A program made the translations under genes and the position numbers. This document shows, one piece after another, positions 1-6,940 of a DNA stretch of 26,168 nucleotides; positions within the stretch are counted from its first letter, which is position 1; the number at the start of each line of letters is the position of its first letter. The notes beneath the pieces were generated by a model, which was given only the letters and a program-made list of their open reading frames with translations, ran no database searches and was not told where the DNA came from. The DNA comes from JAQBDA01 sp041301185. Lineage in GTDB: Bacteria; Chloroflexota; Anaerolineae; Anaerolineales; UBA4823. Location of the stretch: contig JBFYSV010000153.1 of NCBI GenBank assembly GCA_041301185.1, positions 1-26,168 of the forward strand, given 5' to 3'.

Positions 1-647
1 TTCTCGGACTATTGGGACGCACTGGCAGCGGCAAAACAACCCTGGCTCGCCTGATATTCCGCCTGTATGATCCCCTCCAGGGGAGTATCTCTTTGGATGG
101 ATCGGACATTCGCGCAGCCCGCCTCACCGAGCTGCGCGGTCGCGTGGCATTGGTAACCCAGGAGGTGCAGCTCTTCCAGGGCAGCGTGCGCAATAACCTG
201 ACTTTCTTCAATCCGCGCATCACCGACGAGCAAATCCAGGCTGCAATCAACCAGCTCGGGTTGGCAGATTGGTACCAGACCCTGCCCAACGGACTGGATA
301 CCCGCCTGGAAGGCGGCGGGAGCAGCCTCTCCGCCGGAGAAGCTCAACTGCTGGCTCTAACCCGTGTCTTCCTGCGCGACCCTGGATTGGTCATTCTGGA
401 CGAGGCCTCCGCCCGCCTGGACCCCGCTACCGAGCAACGCATCGAGCGGGCAATCGATCACTTGCTATCCAACCGCACGGCGATCATCATCGCCCATCGC
501 CTGGGAACCGTGCACCGAGCCAACCAGGTGATGATCCTTGAACAGGGACAGGTGCGCGAATACGGAGAACGGAAAGCGCTTGCTGCAGACCCTCAATCCC
601 ATTTTTACCATCTCTTACAGACCGGTCTGGAGGAGGTGCTGGCATGA
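1..647 (+). CDS. ABC exporter half-transporter, C-terminal nucleotide-binding domain (5' partial)
   Basis: This is the end of an ABC transporter subunit whose membrane domain lies upstream of the window; the reading frame is open to base 3. Visible motifs, counted from the TTG at 12, are Walker A GRTGSGKTT (2-10), the Q-loop Gln at 50, a signature that reads LSAGE (106-110) instead of LSGGQ, Walker B with Asp130 and the catalytic Glu131, and the switch His162. It ends in ATGA shared with the next gene, so the two are translationally coupled and almost certainly form one heterodimeric exporter of the type IV (LmrCD, TM287/288) fold. The altered signature together with an intact catalytic Glu is the pattern expected of one half of an asymmetric pair. 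Substrate cannot be told from sequence; drugs, lipids and peptides are all possible. Confidence 0.93.
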   Translation, partial: LGLLGRTGSGKTTLARLIFRLYDPLQGSISLDGSDIRAARLTELRGRVALVTQEVQLFQGSVRNNLTFFNPRITDEQIQAAINQLGLADWYQTLPNGLDTRLEGGGSSLSAGEAQLLALTRVFLRDPGLVILDEASARLDPATEQRIERAIDHLLSNRTAIIIAHRLGTVHRANQVMILEQGQVREYGERKALAADPQSHFYHLLQTGLEEVLA

Positions 648-2479
648 ACCAGGCACAAACCGCCCCAGCCGTCCCAAAACAAGACCCCCAGGGATTGCCC
701 GCCTGGCGGGTGATCCTGAGCATGCTGCGTTTTCGCCCGGGATACTGGTTCATTGACCTGTTGTCTGTATCTGCGGTACGACTGGCATGGCAGATCGGTC
801 CGGGTCTGGTGATTCGCTCCTTTTTCAACCTGCTGACCGGTGATGCTCCCACCAGCCTGACCTTCTGGACGATCCTCGCCGCCCTGGTAGCCCTGCTGGT
901 GGTGCGCTTGCTGGGCGAGTATGGTTTCGTGTACGCGGATGTGCCCCTGTTTGCCGATGTATCCACCTTGCTGAGGAAGAACCTGCTCAAGCATATTCTC
1001 CGCCGCCCGGGCGCGGCGCCCCTGCCTGATTCTCCTGGCGAGGCGATCACCCGTTTTCGCAACGATGTGATGGAGATCCCCCTGTTCGTTATCCTGACCA
1101 ATGACATTCTGATCGGTATCCTGATCATCTGCGTCTCGCTCTTCCTTTTGCTGCAAATCAGCATCCCCATCACTTTACTCTCCCTGGCTCCCGTGTTGAT
1201 TGTCGGGCTCATTGCCAGTGCGGCCTCCAGCCGCATCGAGCATTACCGCCGCGCCAGCCGCCAGGCTACCGGTCAGGTGACCGGCTTTATCGGCGAGCTG
1301 TTCGGCTCAGTGCAGGCAGTCAAAGTTGCCACAGCCGAGGTGGATGTGATCGACCATTTCAAGGACCTGAACGATGAGCGTGGCAAGCTGACCGTGCGCG
1401 AGCGGCTCTTCGACACGCTGCTGGAGACGATCTGGCGCAACACCAGCACGCTTGGTACCGCGATGGTGTTGATCTTCAGCGGGCAGGCGATGAGCAGCGG
1501 GGCGTTGACGGTCGGCGATTTCTCGCTTTTTGTCTACCTGCTGGCAAGCATGAGCGACCTGACCACCTTTACCGGGATGCTGGCGGCGCGCTACCGGCAG
1601 CTGAACGTCTCGGTTCAGCGCATGTACCGGCTGATGGAAGGCGCACCCCCAGATGCTCTCGTGGAGCACAGTACGGTGAACCTGGAGGGTACCCTGCCTG
1701 AGGTCATATACCCCTCGCCCAGCGTGGGGGATCACCTGGAAAGCCTGTCTGCCAACCGGCTGAGCTACCAGTACCCAGGCAGCAACAATGGGATTTGGGA
1801 CGTTGACCTGCAATTAGCCCGCGGCACGCTAACGGTCATTACCGGGCGAGTCGGTTCAGGCAAAACAACTTTGCTGCGGGTGTTGCTGGGTTTGCTTCCC
1901 AATGACTCGGGCCAGGTCTTCTGGAACGGCAATCTGGTTACAGACCCGGGCAGGTTCTTCGTCCCACCCCGGGTTGCATATACCCCCCAGGCGCCGCGCT
2001 TGTTCAGCAACACCTTGCGCGCCAATATCTTGCTCGGCTTGCAGGCAAACGACGATGCGGTGAGGCGCGCCCTACAGTTGGCTGTGATGGAAAACGATCT
2101 GGAAGATATGGAAGAAGGTTTGGATACGCTGGTGGGGCCGCGCGGCGTGCGCCTCTCGGGCGGGCAGATTCAGCGTGCCGCCGCAGCGCGCATGCTGGTG
2201 CGCCAGGCGGAGCTGCTGGTCTTCGATGACCTATCCAGCGCGCTGGATGTAGAGACCGAGCGCCTGCTATGGGAGCGCCTGCTGGCTGGCTCTAGCACCA
2301 CCTGCCTGATCGTATCCCACCGCCGCCCTGTTCTGCGCCGTGCAGATAATATCATTATTATGAAGAACGGCAAGGTAGAAGCCGGAGGCAGGCTGGAAGA
2401 GCTGCTTGAATCCAGCCCGGAGATGCAAGACATCTGGTTGGGGACGGATACAAGCGGTAATGGGAACAGTAAGAGCTAA
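644..2479 (+). CDS. ABC exporter half-transporter, membrane domain plus ATPase (heterodimer partner)
   Basis: The 611-residue protein has a six-helix exporter membrane domain (about residues 30-330) and a nucleotide-binding domain (about 365-600). Motifs are Walker A GRVGSGKT (401-408), Q-loop Gln449, a canonical LSGGQ signature (504-508), Walker B Asp528 followed by Asp529 where a catalytic Glu is normal, and switch His559. Its start codon overlaps the stop of the preceding ATPase gene (ATGA), and AGGAGG lies just upstream. The Glu-to-Asp change complements the altered signature of its partner: one composite ATP site is canonical and the other degenerate, as in TM287/288-type exporters. The gene converges on aspA with only five bases between stop codons and no U-tract terminator. 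The exported substrate is unknown. Confidence 0.95.
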   Translation: MNQAQTAPAVPKQDPQGLPAWRVILSMLRFRPGYWFIDLLSVSAVRLAWQIGPGLVIRSFFNLLTGDAPTSLTFWTILAALVALLVVRLLGEYGFVYADVPLFADVSTLLRKNLLKHILRRPGAAPLPDSPGEAITRFRNDVMEIPLFVILTNDILIGILIICVSLFLLLQISIPITLLSLAPVLIVGLIASAASSRIEHYRRASRQATGQVTGFIGELFGSVQAVKVATAEVDVIDHFKDLNDERGKLTVRERLFDTLLETIWRNTSTLGTAMVLIFSGQAMSSGALTVGDFSLFVYLLASMSDLTTFTGMLAARYRQLNVSVQRMYRLMEGAPPDALVEHSTVNLEGTLPEVIYPSPSVGDHLESLSANRLSYQYPGSNNGIWDVDLQLARGTLTVITGRVGSGKTTLLRVLLGLLPNDSGQVFWNGNLVTDPGRFFVPPRVAYTPQAPRLFSNTLRANILLGLQANDDAVRRALQLAVMENDLEDMEEGLDTLVGPRGVRLSGGQIQRAAAARMLVRQAELLVFDDLSSALDVETERLLWERLLAGSSTTCLIVSHRRPVLRRADNIIIMKNGKVEAGGRLEELLESSPEMQDIWLGTDTSGNGNSKS

Positions 2480-2484
2480 GACCG

Positions 2485-3888
2485 CTATTTGAGATAGCGT
2501 GGCCGGGTCATGTTCTCCGGAGAAAGGATTTCGTCCAGTTTGGCTTTGGACAGGTAACCCTTCTCCAGGACGATCTCGTAGACCGAGCCGCCTGTATCCA
2601 GGGCTAGGTTGGCAATCTCGGTTGACTTTTCGTAGCCGATGTAGGGGTTGAGGGCAGTCACCAGCCCGATGCTGTTTTCGACCATCCGCCGGCAGGCCTC
2701 CCGGTTGGCGGTAATGCCGGTGATGCAGCGCTCAGCCAGGATGCGGCAAGCCCGCCCAAGCAGGTCCAGGGACGTGAACAAGTTGTAGGCGATGACCGGC
2801 TCCATCACGTTCAGTTCCAATTGCCCGGCCTCGGCTGCCAGCGTGACGGTCAGGTCGTTGCCGATGACCTCAAAGGCCACCTGGTTGACCACCTCCGGGA
2901 TGATCGGATTGACCTTTCCCGGCATGATGCTCGAGCCGGGCGCCATGGGCGGCAGGTTGATCTCGTTCAGCCCGGCGCGCGGGCCGGAGGACAGCAGGCG
3001 CAGGTCATTGCAGATCTTGGAGAGCTTGACCGCCACCCGCTTGAGCACGCCCGAGAGCTGGACGTACGCGCCGGCGTCCTGGGTGGCTTCGACCAGGTTT
3101 TGCGATTCGATCACCGGCACGCCGCTGATCTCCGCCAGCCTGACAGTCACCAGGGGGGCGTAGTCAGGATGTGCATTCAGCCCGGTGCCGATTGCGGTGG
3201 CGCCCATGTTGATCTCGCGGATCAATGCCTGGGCCTCGCCCACGCGGGCGATGTCCTCGCCCACCATCACCGCCCAGGCGCCGAACTCCTGGCCCAGGGT
3301 CATCGGCACGGCGTCCTGGAGCTGGGTGCGACCCATCTTGATCACGTCAGCAAACTCGAGGCTTTTAGCGGCAAACGCCTGGCGTAGCCCTTCCATCTCC
3401 CGCATCAAACCGTCCATCTTCTGGCTCAGTGTCAGGCGCAGGGCGGTGGGGTAGACATCGTTGGTCGATTGCGACATATTGACATGGTTAAGCGGGTGAA
3501 GGATATCATAGCGACCCTTGCCGTAGCTCAACTGCTCCAGCGCCAGGTTGGCGATCACCTCATTGGCATTCATATTGGTAGACGTGCCCGCGCCCCCCTG
3601 GATCACATCCACCACGAACTCGCTATGATAGCCGCCAGCGATGATCAAATCGCAAGAGCGGGCAATTGCCTGGGCCAGGTGCAGCTCCAATAAGCCCAGC
3701 TCGGCATTCGCCAGGGCAGCAGCCTTTTTAATATACGCCAGCGAGTTGACCAGGCGCGGGTAATGCGAGATGGGGATGCCGGTCAGGTCAAAGTTCTCCA
3801 GCGCCCGCAGGGTCTGGATGCCGTAATAGCGCTCGGCAGGCACTTCACGCTCGCCAAGCAGGTCGTGTTCGAGCCGGGTTTGGGTCAT
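2485..3888 (-). CDS. aspA: Aspartate ammonia-lyase (aspartase)
   Basis: The enzyme deaminates L-aspartate to fumarate and ammonia in the cytoplasm. The protein is 467 residues, the usual length of the aspartase/fumarase class II superfamily. The N-terminus (HDLLGEREVPAERYYGIQT) and the signature loop GSSIMPGKVNP followed by IIPEVVNQ match aspartases rather than fumarases, as does GQLELNVMEPVI further on. The GSS serine is the catalytic base of the family. I chose the ATG at 3888 because GGAGG lies five bases upstream; an in-frame ATG at 3930 would add 14 unconserved residues. The gene stands alone, converging with the ABC exporter. Its product fumarate is the substrate/product of the succinate dehydrogenase encoded 2.3 kb away. 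Substrate preference for aspartate is inferred from motifs. Confidence 0.93.
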   Translation of the reverse strand: MTQTRLEHDLLGEREVPAERYYGIQTLRALENFDLTGIPISHYPRLVNSLAYIKKAAALANAELGLLELHLAQAIARSCDLIIAGGYHSEFVVDVIQGGAGTSTNMNANEVIANLALEQLSYGKGRYDILHPLNHVNMSQSTNDVYPTALRLTLSQKMDGLMREMEGLRQAFAAKSLEFADVIKMGRTQLQDAVPMTLGQEFGAWAVMVGEDIARVGEAQALIREINMGATAIGTGLNAHPDYAPLVTVRLAEISGVPVIESQNLVEATQDAGAYVQLSGVLKRVAVKLSKICNDLRLLSSGPRAGLNEINLPPMAPGSSIMPGKVNPIIPEVVNQVAFEVIGNDLTVTLAAEAGQLELNVMEPVIAYNLFTSLDLLGRACRILAERCITGITANREACRRMVENSIGLVTALNPYIGYEKSTEIANLALDTGGSVYEIVLEKGYLSKAKLDEILSPENMTRPRYLK

Positions 3889-4026
3889 TTGATCCTCCGC
3901 TGGACCAATTGTACTCCACTCGCTTGTCATCCATAGGATTACGACCGCTTAAGGGAGTTAAATAATACGTGGGGCCGACTTAACTGGCCCCACCTGACTG
4001 CCTGCTGCTCATAACCAAATCAGCGA

Positions 4027-4521
4027 TTATTCGGGAGGAGCAAGCGCTGTCCCACAATAGGGGCAGTGACTCCAATCATCCATTACCGGTTGCTGACAAT
4101 TTGAGCAGGTGCGGGCAGGGATTGCCATTTCTTCGCCCTCACCAGGCGTGGCAGGTCCAACCTGGGAGGGAGCTACTACTGCGGGCTTTCTGGAGCGCGT
4201 CAGGGAGATGACCAAAGCAGCGATACCCAGGACTACCAGAGACAGGAATCCCAGGCAGACCAACCCGCCAACCAGGCCTCCAAATGGAAAAAAGCCTCGC
4301 ATCATACCATCCGGCGCCCACCGGTTGGGGCTCATGGGCATGTGATCCCAGGGCGCAACATCTCTGTCGAAGGGACGATTACCATCCCAGTCGCGCAGGA
4401 TCGTGACTCCCCTGGCAGGGAGATTAAGCTGGGAGAATACCAGGTAACCGGCCGCGGCAAGCGAGCAGATCACGAGAAGGCCGACTAAAATCCCGATAAT
4501 CCATTTCATTGTTCTGCTCAT
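4027..4521 (-). CDS. Two-helix membrane protein with C-terminal zinc ribbon
   Basis: I do not recognise a specific family. The 164-residue protein has a membrane helix at about 7-30, an extracytoplasmic stretch rich in Asp, Pro, Trp and Met (about 31-78), a second helix at 79-107, a low-complexity linker, and a C-terminal zinc ribbon with CSNC (139-142) and CPYC (153-156). This would place the zinc ribbon in the cytoplasm if the N-terminus is also inside. The ATG at 4521 is preferred because GGAGG sits five bases upstream; an ATG at 4542 is possible. It follows tRNA-Arg on the same strand and is single. A sensory or scaffold role is possible, but nothing in the sequence fixes a function. Confidence 0.75.
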   Translation of the reverse strand: MSRTMKWIIGILVGLLVICSLAAAGYLVFSQLNLPARGVTILRDWDGNRPFDRDVAPWDHMPMSPNRWAPDGMMRGFFPFGGLVGGLVCLGFLSLVVLGIAALVISLTRSRKPAVVAPSQVGPATPGEGEEMAIPARTCSNCQQPVMDDWSHCPYCGTALAPPE

Positions 4522-4548
4522 ACCTACCTCCATCACAAACAAAACCTC

Positions 4549-4588
4549 AGATGGGTCGCAGGGTTAAGAAGAACCTCACAACCCATCT
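4549..4588 (-). terminator. Inverted repeat with U-rich tail, possible terminator downstream of tRNA-Arg
   Basis: Eight-base perfect arms (AGATGGGT / ACCCATCT) enclose a 24-base loop that can fold a smaller GGTT/AACC hairpin. On the minus strand the right arm is followed by GAGGTTTTGTTTG. It lies about 180 bases past the tRNA and 28 bases before the zinc-ribbon start codon, so it could end tRNA read-through or act as a 5'-leader structure of the next gene. The long loop and interrupted T run make it weak. Confidence 0.35.
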
Positions 4589-4770
4589 CTTCCCATCAAG
4601 ACCAATCAATCACCTGAGCCTTGTGAATATGTTAGCATGCAGCTGTTAGGAAATTATGAAGAAACAATTGGGATAATGTTTAGATGTCTCAATGGACATC
4701 GTAGAGAAAAAAGACGACATAAAAGAAACACCTCGACCGGCATAGAGCACGGTTCAAGATGGCTCTTATC

Positions 4771-4846
4771 TGGTGCCCCAGGCGGGAGTCGAACCCACAA
4801 CCTCGGCCTTAGGAGAGCCTCGCTCTATCCTTTGAGCTACTGGGGC
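4771..4846 (-). tRNA. tRNA-Arg (anticodon CCT)
   Basis: The minus strand folds as a full cloverleaf: acceptor arms GCCCCAG and CTGGGGC pair perfectly, the D stem is GCTC/GAGC, the anticodon loop is CTCCTAA giving anticodon CCT (reads AGG), the variable loop is AGGTT, and the T arm is GTGGG-TTCGACT-CCCGC. Discriminator A is followed by an encoded CCA (4771-4773). The outermost anticodon-stem pair (27-43) is an A-G mismatch and the innermost is T-G. A TATAAT box lies nine bases upstream of the 5' end. Confidence 0.96.
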
Positions 4847-4855
4847 AACACAGGA

Positions 4856-4861
4856 ATTATA
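4856..4861 (-). promoter_or_regulatory. -10 box of the tRNA-Arg promoter
   Basis: A perfect TATAAT lies nine bases before the first base of tRNA-Arg, so initiation would fall at or just before the mature 5' end. The sequence 16 bases further up (TTTCCG) is a poor -35 match. Confidence 0.5.
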
Positions 4862-5066
4862 GCATTAAGAGAGCGTTCGGAAACTATAAAGCACCTTAAC
4901 AGGTGAGCCAAAAAGGTCGACTATTCTCCAGGTTAGGATAAGATCGTTTTACCAGAACCATCCATCCTAACCAAAGGAGTAGGCAGAATAGAGTCTATCT
5001 CCAACTAAGGCGATGCTCGCAAAGTGACCCACCGGACCAGATCCGCTAGCGCCCCGGTTGCTGCTC

Positions 5067-5870
5067 TTACCCGGGTGGGTTCCTCGATACGAATTTTTCG
5101 CTGTTGTCGAATTTTCCCAGAGCCATCCAATCGCCGGTGAACTGCCCATCGCTGATCTTCCCCCAGGTGAAGGAATCCTGATCGACCCGCTGGGTATCGT
5201 CGATAAAGACCCTCGAGCCGAAGGCTAGAGCTCCGACCTTCCGCGCCGACATGCTGTGGTCTTCGCGGACGTTCAAACCCAGCGTGGCAATCACGAAGTA
5301 GATCTGGCCTTCCGGCGTATTCCCGGCAATAAAGCTGTTAGCCGGGTCGCCGCTGACGTGTGCCTGGAGAAATTCCTTGGGATCGACGTAATGGACCAGC
5401 ACCTGTGCTTTCAGTACACCCGGCCAATGCCCGGGCTTGGTGCGCAAGATCTCCGTTCGGGAAATGTCGAAGTGCAGATGATAAGGGAAGTTGAGCGCGC
5501 CGCCATTCCCCACGGCTGCGATAGGCTCTCCGGCCTGAACGGTCTGGCCTTCCTCCACCTGGATGTTTTCGACGTGCCCGTAGCGGCTGAATAGCGGCAG
5601 CCCATCCACGGTGCCGTGATCGATCACGACGAGATTCCCCCATGCCGTCGTGGAAAAGAGCCCGGCGAAGGTGATTACCCCCTCGCTCATCGCGAAGACA
5701 TTGGAGTGGGCATTCATGTCATGATGGGGAAAGTTCAGGTTCAGGTCTGCCCCGGTGTGGTAGCCAAGGGAATAGTTACTGAGATAAGGATTGGCATCAA
5801 TCCAGCGGCCCGGCCAGATTTTCCCGGACGCCAGTTCTTCTTTGCTTCCAATAGGTGCTGAAAATGACAT
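5067..5870 (-). CDS. M23 family metallopeptidase with SH3-like C-terminal domain
   Basis: The 267-residue protein carries a LytM/M23 zinc peptidase domain: His38 and Asp42 in HTGAD, His99 in RYGH, and His131/His133 in HLHFD supply the usual H-x3-D, H and H-x-H ligands and catalytic His. M23 enzymes cleave peptidoglycan cross-bridges. A C-terminal SH3-like segment (about 190-262, beginning LNVRED) probably binds cell wall. The ATG at 5870 is chosen for AGGAG seven bases upstream; an ATG-free extension to 5891 is less likely. No signal peptide or membrane segment is visible at the N-terminus, which is unusual for a wall hydrolase and recalls phage-type lysins or cytoplasmic/non-classically exported proteins. 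No phage genes surround it. Single gene on the minus strand. Confidence 0.88.
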   Translation of the reverse strand: MSFSAPIGSKEELASGKIWPGRWIDANPYLSNYSLGYHTGADLNLNFPHHDMNAHSNVFAMSEGVITFAGLFSTTAWGNLVVIDHGTVDGLPLFSRYGHVENIQVEEGQTVQAGEPIAAVGNGGALNFPYHLHFDISRTEILRTKPGHWPGVLKAQVLVHYVDPKEFLQAHVSGDPANSFIAGNTPEGQIYFVIATLGLNVREDHSMSARKVGALAFGSRVFIDDTQRVDQDSFTWGKISDGQFTGDWMALGKFDNSEKFVSRNPPG

Positions 5871-6223
5871 AGCTCGTCTCCTGTATAACAAATAAGATAG
5901 GTCGGCTACCGGGGCGGAAGTAATACTTTAATGGATTTCCCGATACTTCTCATTATACTACAATATGTATCTTATTTATCGTATTTTACTCTCCGGTTTT
6001 AGCGGGATATGGCTGAGCGCGGGGAAGAATCGTTGACGAATGAAAACTCACAAATACAGGAAAGTGGCAAGCGGAGGCCGTGGGTATTCGTGAATTAGTA
6101 TATGTGGATTGATGAGGAAATGATTCGGGAGGCGTTGCCGCTGCCGGCCGGTGGGTTATTCGTGGCCTGTTCCTCCTAGCTACGAGTTTCCGAATGCTCT
6201 ACATTAAAAGAAAATCTCTCGTC
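5871..6223. other. Intergenic stretch between the M23 peptidase and sdhB
   Basis: No conserved gene is visible in these 353 bases. The part next to the peptidase is AT-rich and has TATAAT on the minus strand (5952-5957), a plausible -10 for the peptidase without a good -35. On the plus strand a frame from ATG 6009 to TAG 6179 is interrupted by one in-frame TAG at 6096-6098; it would give peptides of 29 and 25 residues with no good ribosome site. I see no U-tract hairpin to terminate the sdh operon. Confidence 0.5.
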
Positions 6224-6925
6224 TTAATCCAGTTTCCCGGTGGCAATCGCTTTCTTCACCTCGCCAATCGCCTGGGTCACCTGGATATCCCGCGGGCAGG
6301 CTACTGTACAATTGAAGATCGTGTGGCAGCGGTACACCCCGAACTGGTCGTTCAAGATGCGCAGGCGTTCCGCTCCAGCCCTATCCCGGCTATCGAAAAT
6401 GAATCGGTGGGCATTGACAATCGCCGCCGGTCCAACATATTGCTCATTTGTCCAAAACGACGGGCAGGAAGTGGTGCAGGCTGCGCACAGGATGCACTTG
6501 GTGGTGTCATCAAAACGCTCCCGTTCCTCGATGCTCTGCAAGCGCTCTTTGCCGGGAACCGGTTCTTCATTCACAAAATAGGGCATCACCGTGCGGAAGT
6601 GCTCGAAGAAAGGCTCCATATCGACGATCATATCCTTGATCACCCGCAGGCCCAGGATCGGCTCGACGGTGATCCGGCTGCCCAGTTCCTTCACCAGCAC
6701 TTTGCACGCCAGCCGGTTGCGCCCGTTGATGCGCATGGCGTCCGAACCGCACACACCGTGCGCGCAGGACCGCCGGAATGAAAGCGTGCCATCCATATAC
6801 CCTTTGATATATTCCAACACATCCAGCACGCGATCAGTGGGCTGTGCATCTACCGTATAAGACTCGTAGTGGGGCTTCTTATCTGTTTCAGGGTTGTAGC
6901 GGAAGACCTTCAGTTTGACTTGCAT
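6224..6925 (-). CDS. sdhB: Succinate dehydrogenase / fumarate reductase iron-sulfur subunit
   Basis: SdhB passes electrons from the flavin subunit to quinone through three iron-sulfur clusters on the cytoplasmic face of the membrane. All ligands are present in the 233-residue protein: [2Fe-2S] Cys54, Cys59, Asp62, Cys74 (Asp in the third place, as in E. coli); [4Fe-4S] Cys144, Cys147, Cys150, Cys210; [3Fe-4S] Cys154, Cys200, Cys206. Length is normal for the family. The gene begins 15 bases after sdhA stops, with GAGGT upstream, and is last in sdhCDAB. Direction of the reaction (succinate oxidation or fumarate reduction) cannot be read from this subunit. Confidence 0.97.
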   Translation of the reverse strand: MQVKLKVFRYNPETDKKPHYESYTVDAQPTDRVLDVLEYIKGYMDGTLSFRRSCAHGVCGSDAMRINGRNRLACKVLVKELGSRITVEPILGLRVIKDMIVDMEPFFEHFRTVMPYFVNEEPVPGKERLQSIEERERFDDTTKCILCAACTTSCPSFWTNEQYVGPAAIVNAHRFIFDSRDRAGAERLRILNDQFGVYRCHTIFNCTVACPRDIQVTQAIGEVKKAIATGKLD

Positions 6926-6940
6926 CGCTGCCCACCTCTT

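Noticed and set aside
2483..2499. Hairpin CGCTAT-TTGAG-ATAGCG at the junction of the two convergent genes
   Set aside because: Only six pairs, no T run on either strand, and it overlaps the aspA stop codon; not enough for a terminator call.
2821..3387. Long plus-strand frame antisense to aspA, and similar ones against sdhA, galT and the ABC genes
   Set aside because: They are rich in His, Arg, Gly and Gln without domain motifs, lie wholly opposite well-supported genes and result from codon bias.
2485..3888. Class II fumarase
   Set aside because: The superfamily is shared, but the N-terminus and IIPEVVNQ after the signature loop match aspartases; fumarases have a different sequence there.
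4637..4906. Plus-strand frame with the peptide GGSRTHNLGLRRASLYPLSYWG
   Set aside because: It is the reverse-complement translation of tRNA-Arg, a common false protein; the rest of the frame has no coding features.
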